The notes: generated from the sequence alone by a model not told the origin. A stretch of DNA of 64,000 bases from Arabidopsis thaliana (GCF_000001735.4 NC_003074.8:434101-498100); one strand, 5' to 3'. Shown: positions 1 to 25,193, counted from the first letter of the stretch. Translations and numbers: made by a program.

Positions 1-70
1 CAAAAACAATAAGTAAAGGCGAGCAAAACCCATCTTTGGCCTAGTACTTCACTAGAAAAGCGTCACAAAC

Positions 71-14389
<14,319 letters not shown>

Positions 14390-14876
14390 TTCTGGCGAGG
14401 CGAAAGAAGAAGAGTTCGATGAGGAAAAAGGTTTCTAGAGAAATAGGTATATACAAAAGGAAGAGGAAGGTAAGGGTTTATAAGTAAAGAATCAAAGGCG
14501 GTGAAAGAGGACTCTGTGGAGAAGACGATGTTCCTTCTTCTTCGTTTTCATTTCCTTATTCTTTTCTTTCAAAATCAGCCCAAAAATTAATATTTAGATC
14601 ATTCCTTTATTATTTTTCACTTAGTTAAATTTCTCTAATTCGTTAGATAACTATAATTGTTTTTTTTTGGGAAATACTGTAATAAGCTTCCTATAATACA
14701 TTTACAAAAACATAAAAGTTGTATTTATATACCTCATACATGTAATGGATGAGATATAAAATAGCACATCATTAGAATAACACATGGAAAAAAAGACAAA
14801 GTAATCTCTTCGATGCAAATAATCAATCAGAATGTTCCTTTTGGGAGCCAACGAACACATGTTTACCACCAATTCA
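14390..14876. other. BIG upstream region and eIF2B-epsilon 3' flank
   Basis: This 487-bp gap lies between the BIG start codon and the stop codon of the next minus-strand gene. Next to BIG it is purine-rich on the plus strand and includes a telo-box-like AAGGGTTTA near 14474, a motif common in promoters of growth genes. The distal half (14570-14820) is AT-rich and should hold the 3' untranslated region of eIF2B-epsilon. No further gene is seen. Confidence 0.5.
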
Positions 14877-16907
14877 TTAGCCATCTTCATCGTCAGATGT
14901 TTCCTTGAGCCACGTTATGAATGGCTCGCATTGTTTCAGATAAACTTTGTCAGATTCATCAGCTCCGGCTTTCTCATCCGACCATCTCAAGATTGCAACT
15001 TCTTGCAAAAGGTCATTCTCTTCCTCATACATATAACGTAAAATATGAGCAAACAAAGTTCCCAACTCATGAGCAGATTCTTCACACATCTCTTCCAATC
15101 TCGATATTACTTCTATCTGTTCATCACTTTTCTTTACATAGAACCCAAGAAGTCCCTTCCATCGAGTAATGATACTCGATGCGTTTCTATACAAGTCATT
15201 AATAGAGCTATGTGGAGTACTAACTGCTAGTTTCATCATAGAGTAGAATATTGCACCAGCACAATGTGCAGATTCCATGTTATATGACAACCGGAGTGAG
15301 TTTATCTCCAAAACCGCAAGGTCGGCTACAATATTCTCTTCGACAGCCCTTAAGAAGGTGCCATCAACCTCTCTCTCAAAGTCAAAGAGATCATTGTTAA
15401 TACTAGTATTAGCATCGCCGGAAGTTGTGACAACACTTTCATCATCCGTGTCATCATCGTCAATGGCCTTAATGATCTCAGCAAGTTTATCTTTGGGGAT
15501 TGGTGGAACAGAATGCTTCCACTCGTCTTCACACGCTTGGCGCCATATGTAACCTGCTCCATCAAGACCAAGCTTAGACTCCATTTGCAAATCTACACCT
15601 GACAAAAGATTTTCTTCATCACTGTCTTCTTCCATTGGTTGTCGGAGTAGTGAAACCTGTGAATATGCAGGTACAACAAAGTCCCTCCCGACTACAACCT
15701 TAAAAGACAACACAACACCAGGTTTCACAATAGCTCCTGCACACACTTTCACCTCATCACATACAATAGCATTCCTTATCTCACATCCATCTTCAACCGT
15801 AACATTGTTCCATATGTATGAGCCTTGGATCACCACATTTGATCCAATAGAACATCCATTCCCAATAACAGAGTTCAAGATCTTAGTCCCACTCCCAATA
15901 TTTGTGGCATGTCCAATGACATAGGAAGCTCCAACATGAGCAGATGGTAACTGAGTAGCATCAGAAGCCTTGTAGATCCCTTGTCTCTCGAGCTTAAGAG
16001 TGCGATTTCCGCTGAACTTCATATCCGGTACATACGGGAATGTCCGCCTCTGGATTATATCCTTGCTCACCATGTCATAGCTCCTGAAATTTTCAATCCT
16101 AGAAGCATAACACGAGCTAATCTCATGAGTGAAAATCTTGTAACCGATAATGTCATCAGCAAGAACACCTTCCACAAAATCACAACGCATATGTTGGTAA
16201 TCGAAGTTATCCACAAATAGACTAAGCACCTCAAGAGAACATATGTCAATGTAACAATCCTGCATATCACTACATAACAAAACAGATGGATTACGATCCA
16301 GCAATGATTTATCGAAGCAGATGTTGTCCTCATCGTAATAAAGAAGCTGTTTTGTTAAAGGATTTACAGCGATGAAGAGTTGATGATCGGTGATGAGTGA
16401 CTGTCTGATAACCATAGTCATGATAGCTTTCTCATCTTTCTTTTTTCTATCTCTGTGTTCTTGAATCAGCTGCGTCAGGGGCATGTTACTAACAATACAT
16501 CCATTAACAAGAACAAAGTCACCTTGAATCTGAGACGTCTCAATCTGCTGCTCGTAGATATAACGCAAAGCATCACCAGCACTGGTGGAGTTTTGCGGTG
16601 ACTCTATAGTTTTTACCGTAAAGTCTTTGTGCGAGTACCAGTCAGAGTTGTTCAGATAATCGATGACTTGCATCGAGCAAAAGACGAAAACTTCTTCTAT
16701 GCCAGCAGATTCGAGCCAAGCTAAGGTGTAATCAATCATGGGAATATTCACTAGCGGTAACAAGACATTGGGGCGTTCTAAGGTTAAGGGAAGGAGTTTC
16801 GTGGCGAAACTGTCAGCGAGAAGAATGGCTTGTAACCGTTGACGGCGACTCTGTTCCTCCTCTGAATCCTCTGAAATCTTCGCAGCACGTTTCTTACGAG
16901 AAGCCAT
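14877..16907 (-). CDS. Translation initiation factor eIF2B epsilon subunit
   Basis: This intron-less gene encodes 676 residues. It is the catalytic epsilon subunit of eIF2B, which reloads eIF2 with GTP in the cytosol. The N-terminal nucleotidyltransferase-like domain starts at about residue 24 (LQAILLADSFATKLLPLTLE, then NVLLPLVNIPMIDYTLAWLE). A left-handed beta-helix hexapeptide region follows at about 320-410 (ASYVIGHATNIGSGTKI and VIGNGCSIGSNVVIQ). The C-terminal W2/HEAT domain, the part that carries exchange activity, covers roughly the last 170 residues and ends in an acidic tail (TSDDEDG). Most of the length is conserved in pattern, but it is somewhat shorter than the other Arabidopsis epsilon gene that I recall (about 730 residues). 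The ATG at 16907 begins a lysine-rich start (MASRKKRAAK). From memory this is At3g02270; family assignment is firm, relative activity of the two paralogues is unknown. Confidence 0.93.
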   Translation of the reverse strand: MASRKKRAAKISEDSEEEQSRRQRLQAILLADSFATKLLPLTLERPNVLLPLVNIPMIDYTLAWLESAGIEEVFVFCSMQVIDYLNNSDWYSHKDFTVKTIESPQNSTSAGDALRYIYEQQIETSQIQGDFVLVNGCIVSNMPLTQLIQEHRDRKKKDEKAIMTMVIRQSLITDHQLFIAVNPLTKQLLYYDEDNICFDKSLLDRNPSVLLCSDMQDCYIDICSLEVLSLFVDNFDYQHMRCDFVEGVLADDIIGYKIFTHEISSCYASRIENFRSYDMVSKDIIQRRTFPYVPDMKFSGNRTLKLERQGIYKASDATQLPSAHVGASYVIGHATNIGSGTKILNSVIGNGCSIGSNVVIQGSYIWNNVTVEDGCEIRNAIVCDEVKVCAGAIVKPGVVLSFKVVVGRDFVVPAYSQVSLLRQPMEEDSDEENLLSGVDLQMESKLGLDGAGYIWRQACEDEWKHSVPPIPKDKLAEIIKAIDDDDTDDESVVTTSGDANTSINNDLFDFEREVDGTFLRAVEENIVADLAVLEINSLRLSYNMESAHCAGAIFYSMMKLAVSTPHSSINDLYRNASSIITRWKGLLGFYVKKSDEQIEVISRLEEMCEESAHELGTLFAHILRYMYEEENDLLQEVAILRWSDEKAGADESDKVYLKQCEPFITWLKETSDDEDG

Positions 16908-17369
16908 TATCTGATCTCCCTTCTCTCTCTCTCACTCTCTGAAAATTTTGATCGAAAATGTCTGCAGGGTGCGAGTACCATTTCAGACTTGGGAAATTTG
17001 AAAAACTCTGTTTTGATTATTCAAAGACTTTCTCAAAGTCAAAACTTCTTGCAGTGATAACGTCTTTTTTGTTCCTAAACGTCACGTGTTTGGCCTTTTG
17101 AGAGAACCGGATTTTCTATTTTGTCGGTTCCATTTGAGATTTGGATCAAATTTGTTTTAACAAGTAATAAAAGCCCAAGTGATAGATAGAAACCACTTTC
17201 GAGGTTTTGAGAGTGACATAAAAACGAGGACTATATGGGCTTATTCCAGGCCTGAGCTAAATTTAAGGCCCAATCGTTTGTTATTAATTATAGACATTAA
17301 ATGTCCCAAACGAAAACTAAAAGAGATGGAAAAAAAAAAAAAAAAAAAACGAAAACTATAAGAAAAAGC
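16908..17369. promoter_or_regulatory. Upstream region of eIF2B-epsilon
   Basis: The first 40 bases upstream of the start codon are a CT-rich tract on the plus strand, which is GA-rich in the direction of the gene and typical of a plant leader. Two TGGGCY-type site II motifs lie on either strand near 17173 (AAAGCCCAAG) and 17236 (ATGGGCTTA). Such motifs are bound by TCP factors in promoters of translation genes. A 19-base A tract lies at about 17331-17349. Promoter function is inferred from position. Confidence 0.45.
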
Positions 17370-17427
17370 CCTAGCAGTCTGTTCTTCTCAACTCAAGTTT
17401 GGGCGAATCCACCATGAAAGTAATCTT
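17370..17427 (+). repeat. 58-bp direct repeat, left copy
   Basis: The block from CCTAGCAGTCTGTTCTTCTC to GTAATCTT recurs at 19225-19281 in the same orientation with a few mismatches. Both copies are preceded by an A tract. The right copy lies just upstream of ATR3, in its probable promoter or leader, so the left copy looks like a displaced duplicate of that sequence. Confidence 0.85.
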
Positions 17428-17810
17428 CTACGCTTTTAGTGTTTTTTCTAATAAGCTTAACTTTTGTTAGAGCTCATCTCTAATTTTTATGGTATAAACC
17501 AATTGTTATGCTATTTTTTAAAAATATTGTATAATGTTATAGTATACTCGATAACTATGTCATAAAAGTGGCAAAAACTTTTCTAGTGAAGAAAACATAT
17601 CAACTCACTTTGATTTCTTTAGGGGCTCAGCTAAATCTAGTTTTAATGGTTGCAGAACAAAATGAAAATAAAAATTTTAGTATCTCAAAATCTAGTTTCT
17701 ATTTTTTTTTTGTGACAGTAATCAATGATTTCAAAATAACCAAAAACCTCGTAATAAGATTCAATTGAATCTTAAAACTACACAACTTTCAGAACTAAAG
17801 AATGACGAAA

Positions 17811-18215
17811 AACGAAATAATAGAGGAGAAGTGGAGGAGCTACTACACAACTATTTTCATTTTTCTAACCAATCAGAGCGCACCGGACTACGCCCACTCG
17901 CACCAACTTCGCGTCACGCGCTCCGGACCACGCCCACTCGCATCAACCTCGCGTTGAGCGCGTGTCGTCGATTTCTGTAGGGGTAAACCCACAAAATCAT
18001 GCCTATTTTACATCTACTCGCTTTGTTTCCAAAACAGCCTCGAGTGACTTTTTCTTTTGTTTTTTTTTTCTCAAAACCGTACTATTCTAATACAAACCGA
18101 ACCAAAATTAATTTTCATTTCACAACCATCTAAACCAAACAGAAATCACTTGTAATTTCAAAACCTATGTACGCCGAACCGAAATCTATTGTCATTTCAT
18201 CAAAACCATGTAAAA
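17811..18215 (+). mobile_element. Dispersed repeat element, copy 1 (unclassified, probably transposon-derived)
   Basis: This stretch is homologous to the reverse complement of about 58630-58940 in the same window. Shared blocks in order are AGAGGAGCT or GGAGGAGCT, CTATTTTCATTT, CCAATCAGA, a GC-rich CCCACTCGCA with GCGTTGAGCG, a TCTGT-GGGT block, AAATCATG, and then a run rich in AAACCGAACCAAAAT. At 17878-17957 the GC-rich part is doubled as two 40-bp tandem units. No reading frame with transposase features is seen and no clear terminal inverted repeat was found, so the class is unknown. Confidence 0.65.
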
Positions 18216-18283
18216 AGCTTCTTCGATTGTTTTAACATGCAACTGAAAATAACAATCCTAATTTATCAACAGAGAAATATAGA

Positions 18284-18890
18284 GATACCAACGAAACTAT
18301 GGGGATGACAAGTTATCATCTTATCCACATCTCTGTCCAGTGTGAGTTTCACGATCGTTGATTTAATAGGTAACAAGGACCAGAAGCTGCGGCAGCAATG
18401 AAAGCTGATCTTGTTTCAAAGCCACCGCCAAGTCTTTTGGTTTTGCATACCGCTTTCACACATTGGAAGACCAAGGAACATGAGACACATACTTCTGCTG
18501 ACCTATATAGGAATCATAAGTAACCACCAATGTTGGCATAAGCAGAGAGTATGAAAACTTTTGTTACTAATTTAACATAAAAACAGTATGATAACAAAAT
18601 GAATACATGCGTAAACTCTGCTTCTTCTAAGACACATATATACTAAAAGTTCCCCATTTGAGGCTCCATTTAAGAATGAAATTGAACAATTGAGGTTCAA
18701 ATTTTCTTACTTGTCCCACAGATGTTTCCACCAATGCAAACCACTTGAGCTGTTCAATAAAAGCCTTGCAACACTTGGGATATAATCGGAAATTAGATGA
18801 CAATAAAACGAACCTCTGAGATATTCGACAAGGTATTTCTTAACTTGAGTAAGGTCTGAAACGATTTAACTACTCTACCTTTGATTTTGA
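18284..18890 (-). pseudogene. Broken xanthine dehydrogenase gene fragment
   Basis: Reverse-strand translation in several frames gives pieces of plant xanthine dehydrogenase in the right order. From the FAD domain at about 18710-18890 come CKAFIEQLKWF and, in another frame, IGGNIC. From the molybdopterin domain at about 18284-18500 come QQKYVSHV, KRLGGGF joined directly to ETRSAFIAAAAS (three residues missing), and VKLTLDRDVDKMIT. Frame changes, stop codons and a large deletion between the two domains rule out a working enzyme. A stretch between them (about 18510-18700) resembles old intron sequence. It was probably copied here from an XDH locus elsewhere in the genome. Recognition is by motif from memory; an alignment to the XDH genes would confirm it. 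Confidence 0.8.
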
Positions 18891-19224
18891 GAAGATGATT
18901 ACAGTTGTGATTTTGGTGGAGACAAAAATGTCCATCTATGTATGTTGCTAGCCATCTTTTTTCAGATACTTTTGTCTTATTTTCGAGTTACAAGTTACAA
19001 GGCACTATGCTCTGTAACTAATTTTGCATGTCTTCCACTTATTGTGTTGTTGTGTCTTTTGGTGGATTAAGCTAAGAGATCAACAAGACAAGAAAAAACC
19101 AACATTTCTGTTCTGATACGTGGATTGCTGGTTAAATACGGTTATATAGATGTTGGTTTAGTGGTTTAATTCGTATTGTATACTTTACAAGTTTGACTTT
19201 GTATTTTTCAAAAAAAAAAAAAAA

Positions 19225-19281
19225 CCTAGCAGTCTGTTCTTCTCAATTAAGTATGGGCGAATCCACAGTGAAAGTAATCTT
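19225..19281 (+). repeat. 58-bp direct repeat, right copy
   Basis: Partner of the repeat at 17370-17427. It lies about 265 bases before the ATR3 start codon and probably belongs to the ATR3 promoter or leader. The two copies bracket about 1.8 kb that contains the repeat element and the XDH fragment. Confidence 0.85.
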
Positions 19282-19545
19282 ATTCTCCTTATGGATTTCT
19301 TCTTACGCACGACTGTGAAGTAGAAAGCTCACCATCTCTCTTAGAAGAAGAAGAACACACTGTACATTGGTTCAAGATCAATTTGGCTTGGCAGATGCCC
19401 TGTTGTTCTGGTACAAACATTTGGTTCTCCACTAAGATTTCTCGATTTAATTCGGTTCTGATTTTAACTTGCCAATTTAAATCATCAGACCGGGATCCGG
19501 TTGTGCAGTTATTCTTTATTCGGACGGGTGGTGGCAGTGGCGGCG

Positions 19546-22500
19546 ATGGGAGAAAAACAAAGGAAGCTGCTTGTGTTGTATGCCTCTCAGACCGGAAACG
19601 CTCTTGATGCGGCGGAGCGTATTGGCCGCGAAGCAGAACGCCGTGGACTGCCAGCTTCTGTCGTCTCCACCGACGAATTCGACACGGTATGTGTGTAGTA
19701 AAACCAATTTGATTTTAAAAGCTCGTTACTTTGTTTTGGAAGATGGTTTGCTTCGTTTTTATATGATGATTGCTAATATGTTTTGGAAGCAAACCCCTTT
19801 CAATTGCAAAAATTGTTGATTGCTGATATGTTTTCCCCTCGCCAATAATCAGCTGTTAGCGCAAACTCTCGACATAAAAGTGTTTTCCTTTTTATCATGT
19901 GTTGTTTTCTGCAGAGTTCCTTACCTCATCATGAGGAGGCTGTTGTTTTTGTTGTCTCCACTACAGGGCAAGGAGACTCTCCTGATTCCTTTAAGGTTCG
20001 TTTAAAGTCCTGAAATTTGTTACCAATTAGTTTATTCCTGTAAAACGCTTTTAATTAATCGTAGCTTATTATTGTTCATTGTCTTTTTCAATCATTCAAG
20101 GCATTTTGGAGGTTTCTTCTTCAAAGAAATCTGGGAAACTATTGGTTGCAACAAGTTCGCTATGCAGTGTTTGGACTAGGTGATTCTGGTTACCAGAAGT
20201 ACAACGTAAGTTCTTCTGCCTCTTTATATTCAGTTTCACTTTGTTTTAACATTCCACATGTTTCGTTATTCCCAAGTTTCTCCAGTTTTGTTTTAATCTA
20301 TTCATCAATGTGAGAAGAAAAAACTAGGCTTTACTAAGGAAGAATGATATTAGCAAACTTTCCTTTCTATTCAGGGTTATTTCTTTTTGTAAAAAGAATC
20401 CTCATTGCCAGAAATCGTGGGATGATTTATTCTCTGTGGCACAAATTCATGACATGATTTATATTCAGTTTCGCTTTGTTTTAACATTCCCCATGTTGGG
20501 CTATTCCCAAGTTCCTCCACATTTTTTTTGATGTTTTAATCAATGTGAGAAGAAAAAACTAGGCTTTACTAAGGAAGAATGATATTAGCAAACTTACCCT
20601 TCTCCTTTCTATTCAGGGTTTTTTATTTTTGTAAAAGAATCCTCACTGCCAGAAATCGTGAGATTTGTCTGATTTATTCTTCTGTGGCACAAATTCATGA
20701 CATGATTCTCTTTCTGATGGCTTTAGTTTGTAGCAAAGAAGCTAGACAAAAGATTATCAGATCTTGGGGCCACAACCATCATTGAAAAAGGTCTAGGAGA
20801 TGATCAACACCCATCAGGGTATGATACGGTATATTAAAACAAATAAAGAATCCTGCTTTTACATAATATTCTTTGAAATCAGATGAACCATTTGGTCAGT
20901 TGAAGATATTGTATCCACATTCTTACTGTTCCTGGTATACTACTATAAAGTCCAGTGTTAGAATACTAAGTTTTCAGTTTTGGTGTTTTCTTTATTTTCA
21001 GATATGAAGGAACCATTTGATCAGTCAGTTGTATCTACATTCTTACTGTAGTTTTATTAGTCCAGTGTTAGGATACTAAGTTTTCAGTTTTGGTGTTTTC
21101 TTTATTTTCAGGTATGAAGGAACTCTTGATCCGTGGATGCTTTCTTTGTGGAGGACATTATATCAGATCAATCCAAAATACTTTCCTAAAGGTCCAGATG
21201 TGAAAATTCCTCAAGATGAAGTAATTGATAAGCCTAAATATAGGATTTTATTTCATAAGCAGGAGAAATTGGAGCCTAAATTATTGTCAGATTCAGGTAT
21301 GCCAAAATTATTGAGTGGATACTTGGCTTCATTTATGTTAATTTATGACTATGTTGTGCTACTTAACATTGAATTGCCTACTTGCTAATGGTAATTGCTA
21401 GAAATGTTGGTATAAAAATCATTTTGAATGAATCTGCTGGAAGTAGGCTCACAAATGTTATGTTTCAATTGGCTCGTGAAACTAATTTCTCTTGCATCAT
21501 GAAAAAGGTTAGGTACCATATTACATGTTTTTGGGAATTTATCTTGTTTAATATGCCTCTTATGTTTTTGCAGATATCATACAAAGAGCCCGTGGAATGT
21601 CCCCAGGAAAATTATTCAAGGACAAAAGTAAACCAGACTGCTTTCTCAAGATGGTATGCTCATCCTGTTGCCCAACAAAAAATTCCTTTTCTTTTTCATT
21701 CTGATATGCTAGTCAACCTCACTGGTTATGCTATTCCAGTCCTCTGTTACCTTGAATCTGGTGTGTTGCTTGATGATTAACATGTTTTCTTAAAATATCT
21801 GATTTTGCCTTTTGGTATGCATTATTATGCTAAGCCTAGATGATATGAGGTTTATTCCCTTAGCTTGCCTTAACATTCTAATCATGTAGACCCGCAATGA
21901 AGTCTTGACTAAAGCTGAAAGCACAAAGGATGTCCGCCACTTTGAGTTCCAGTTTGTTTCTTCTGTAAGTACTTTGCTGTCACTTACTTAGGTCAAAGTT
22001 CAGTCGATTTTGAGGGTGATTTCTTATTATCCTCTTTGGTTTTCTACTCTTTTAAGACTATCGAATATGAAGTTGGCGATGTTGTTGAGCTTCTTCCAAG
22101 CCAAAATTCTTCAGTGGTAGATGCGTTTATAGAACGCTGCGGTTTAGACCCAGAATCATTCATTACAGTAAGTAGCTCCACTCTTGTGATATAAAATTAT
22201 CTCAGATTGTTATTCAAAATAAATCCCGAGAGTTATTTTTTTTTTCAGGTTGGTCCGCGAGAGACAGAGAATAGTAGTTTTAGTGAAGAAATGATTACAC
22301 AGATCCCTATTAAGCTTAAGACTTTTGTTGAATTAACAATGGATGTTACATCCGCTTCACCTCGACGATACTTCTTTGAGGTAAGAACCCTTTAATTTCA
22401 ATCATTCAGTTCTAATGCATTTGAATTTCAAATCTATGAAAGTCCTTTGAGTTTTATGAGACAAGTATTTGATGGACACCCTTGTAATGTATGATGTATC

Positions 22501-23559
22501 ATCTCTGTTCAGATTATGAGCTTCTATGCAACAGCTGAACATGAGAAGGAAAGACTTCAATACTTTGCCTCACCCGAGGGGCGGGATGATCTCTACAATT
22601 ACAATCAGAAGGAAAGAAGAAGCATTCTTGAGGTAAAATAGCACCAGATCTCACAGGTTCATGATTCGTCTTGAATATGCATTCACTCTCTTAACCAATC
22701 GTATTGCTAATGCCTATGTAGGTGCTAGAGGATTTTCCTTCCGTACAAATCCCTTTTGATTGGCTAGTACAGTTAGTCCCACCGCTAAAACCAAGAGCTT
22801 TTTCGATATCTTCGTCTCCTTTGGCCCACCCTGCCGCAGTACATTTGACTGTAAGCATAGTATCATGGATCACGCCTTATAAGAGAACTCGGAAAGGTCT
22901 GTGCTCCTCTTGGCTTGCAAGCCTCGCACCTGAACAAGGTTAGAAGTTTGTTTCTTCTTTACCATAACTGTGAATGGCTCAGTTCTCTATTTCTGATATG
23001 TTTTCTTTGTCTTCGGTTGTGGTTAGAGGTAAACATACCGGTTTGGTTTCACAAAGGCTCCCTTCCTGCTCCATCTCAGTCGCTTCCGCTCATCTTAGTG
23101 GGACCCGGAACCGGATGTGCGCCATTCCGTGGATTCATAGCTGAGAGAGCCGTACAAGCTCAGTCTAGCCCGGTTGCCCCCGTCATGTTCTTCTTTGGTT
23201 GCAGAAACAAAGACACAGACTTTCTATACCGCGATTTCTGGGAGTCTCACGCAAGAGAAGGAGGCATGCTCTCTGAAGGAAAAGGCGGTGGCTTTTACAC
23301 AGCGTTCTCTAGAGACCAACCAAAGAAGGTTTACGTGCAACATAAGATCCGCGAAATGAGCAAGAGAGTTTGGGATTTACTCTGTGATGGAGCCGCTGTT
23401 TACGTGGCGGGCTCGTCGACGAAAATGCCTTGTGATGTGATGTCGGCTTTCGAAGATATTGTGTCGGAGGAGACAGGAGGAGGATCAAAGGAGGTAGCTT
23501 CACGGTGGCTTAAGGCTTTGGAGAAGACAGGGAGGTACAATGTTGAAGCTTGGTCTTAA
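19546..23559 (+). CDS. ATR3: ATR3, diflavin reductase (TAH18/NDOR1 family)
   Basis: Twelve exons join in phase: 19546-19686, 19915-19995, 20101-20205, 20727-20818, 21112-21296, 21574-21653, 21890-21964, 22057-22167, 22249-22380, 22513-22632, 22722-22938 and 23027-23559, giving 623 residues. The N-terminal flavodoxin domain has FMN loops SQTGNA, STTGQGDSP and LGDSGYQKYN. The FAD-binding part has RAFSISSS and GLCSSWL. The NADPH part has GPGTGCAPFRG, GCRNKDTDFLYR and YVAGSSTKMP, and the chain ends in a near-terminal Trp (EAWS) as in cytochrome P450 reductases. Known role: NADPH-dependent electron donor to the DRE2-type Fe-S protein in cytosolic iron-sulfur cluster assembly; the Arabidopsis gene is essential. 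Introns 3 and 4 carry tandem duplications described in the findings. The start is chosen at MGEKQRKLLVLY, which begins right before the first flavodoxin strand. Confidence 0.96.
20223..20707 (+). repeat. Tandem duplication inside ATR3 intron 3
   Basis: Two direct copies, about 20223-20457 and 20458-20707, share long identical blocks such as GAAGAAAAAACTAGGCTTTA, GGAAGAATGATATTAGCAAA and GCACAAATTCATGACATGAT. They differ by small indels. The duplication makes up most of the 521-base intron. Confidence 0.9.
20882..21111 (+). repeat. Tandem duplication spanning the ATR3 exon 5 acceptor
   Basis: Two copies of about 115 bases (20882-21001 and 21002-21111) share AAGTTTTCAGTTTTGGTG followed by TTTTCTTTATTTTCAG. 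The second copy ends in the acceptor used for exon 5. The first ends in an equally good acceptor at 21000-21001, followed by ATATGAAGGAACC, a near copy of the exon start. Use of the first site would give an in-frame stop within seven codons. Confidence 0.88.
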
Positions 23560-25180
23560 CTCTCTAACTTCCTTCATATGTAATCTTATTACATATATGT
23601 TCTCTGATTATTTTATTGCTGGCACATTAATTTTTATTTTTATTTTGATAATTCATACAAATTAATTAAAAGTGAAGATGATGTGTCGAAGGTTAAGGTT
23701 GATATAGATTTAGTTTTGAAATACATATTTTTTTGTTGGTTTGTTTGTTTTTCAAAATCGTTAATTGGATAACACTAGATATTAATTTCTGTTTAAATTT
23801 AAATATCACCAATTAAGTAACATGTGTCATGTGATTCTAATTAAAGAGTAAAACTGTTCATTTAGGATTTTTTTAAAATCAGATTTTATAATCAATGCAA
23901 AACCTCAACTAGTCTAAATTTCTGAAGAAAGTAGTTTGCTTTTACTTTTTGTATGGAAAGTAGATGACACTGACACGAAAAAAAAAGAGATTAATTTCAG
24001 TATTAAACGAAAAAATAATTGCAGAAGCACAGAATAATCGGGCATGCGTGAGTAACAAAATAATTATTCGTCCTCCATTAACCCCATAAAAGCAGTGAGA
24101 TTTCGATAAAAAAAAATGTGATTTGGAAACAGAAAAAGGAGTTTTCAAACTTACAGAAAAACATTTCTTATACGTCTAAAATTCAAAAAGTTCAAAATAC
24201 AAAGTCATCTATATAATAATCTAAGCGTAATTATATTATGTTCTTTGATTATCATTATTATATAGAATTTTGTTATTTTTAAAGGTCAACTTATTTTCTG
24301 TTTGAAGCTCCATTGGCATCCACAACGAAGCTCTCCTCTGTCTCTCTCACCCACTTTCATAACAACAACAATCATCATTCATCTTCATCTTCTTCAGTGT
24401 TCCTCACTTTTTCCGCAATCTTTCTTTTTATCACCGACGAGAAAACAAATAGTAATCCTTTTGAAGTTTTTCACTTTCCTGGGAAATTGCACAATTAATG
24501 AGTTTCTATATTTATATTAAAAGTTGAAAATTTAAAGCCTTGTCTCTCTTTCGTCGGTTAATTTGTTTCATCTGATCGAAAAGGAATCAGTTTAGGTCTT
24601 TGCCTCCTCTCTCCGGCCAGCTCAATTCTCGATCAAAGGTTTACTCTTTCTTTTTAATTTTTCGATTATTTGAAAAATTACTAGAAATATGTTTTCATCA
24701 ATAACGATCCTGATCGTTATTTGATCTCACAAGTTTGTTTTCTGATCAAATTTTACTGTTTTTTTGTTTGTCGGTTGATACACTCTGTTTTTCTCAGTTC
24801 TTTGGATTAATGCAAATGGGGTTTTTCACTTTTCGGTGTCTCTTATCTCAATTGAGTTTGTCTGTTTCTCTGTTGAAGCAAAGTTTTTATCTTTTTCTTC
24901 TTTTTGTGTGGTTATATATGTGGTTGTCGGAAATTTACCTAATTTAGGGTTTTTTCCTGTGTAAGTGCTTGCATTTCACTTTAACAAAACCTCAAGTTAG
25001 AGTTGTGAGTGTTCAGAGTTCAGATCGATTGAAACTCTCAGTTGCTACTCAACAGAAATTGGACTTTTGGTTTGTTGAGATGTATTGTTTGAAGTTGCTT
25101 TGTTCCACTAGTGTAAAATAACATTCTCTTCTCTGCATCTTTAGACTTATCAAGGAATCAAACCCATTTTATCATTGCAG
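23560..25180. other. ATR3 3' flank and promoter/leader of the RING-H2 gene
   Basis: The AT-rich DNA at 23560-24290 shows no coding sequence and should contain the ATR3 polyadenylation site near 23580-23620. From about 24300 the sequence becomes pyrimidine-rich and probably transcribed. A likely leader intron of the next gene runs from 24639 (AAAGgtttac) to 25180 (ttgcag). The downstream leader exon begins at 25181. No other gene was recognised. Confidence 0.5.
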
Positions 25181-25193
25181 GTGACGTGGATAT

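Noticed and set aside
17331..17349. A tract before the left direct repeat as evidence for a retroposed cDNA
   Set aside because: The A tract precedes the repeat on the same strand, there is no coding sequence before it, and long A or T runs occur at several other places in the window.
21382..21510. Open frame in ATR3 intron 5 reading ARNVGIKIILNESAGS
   Set aside because: It is interrupted from both flanking exons, and the ATR3 protein joins perfectly from 21296 to 21574 without it; taken as intron sequence open by chance.
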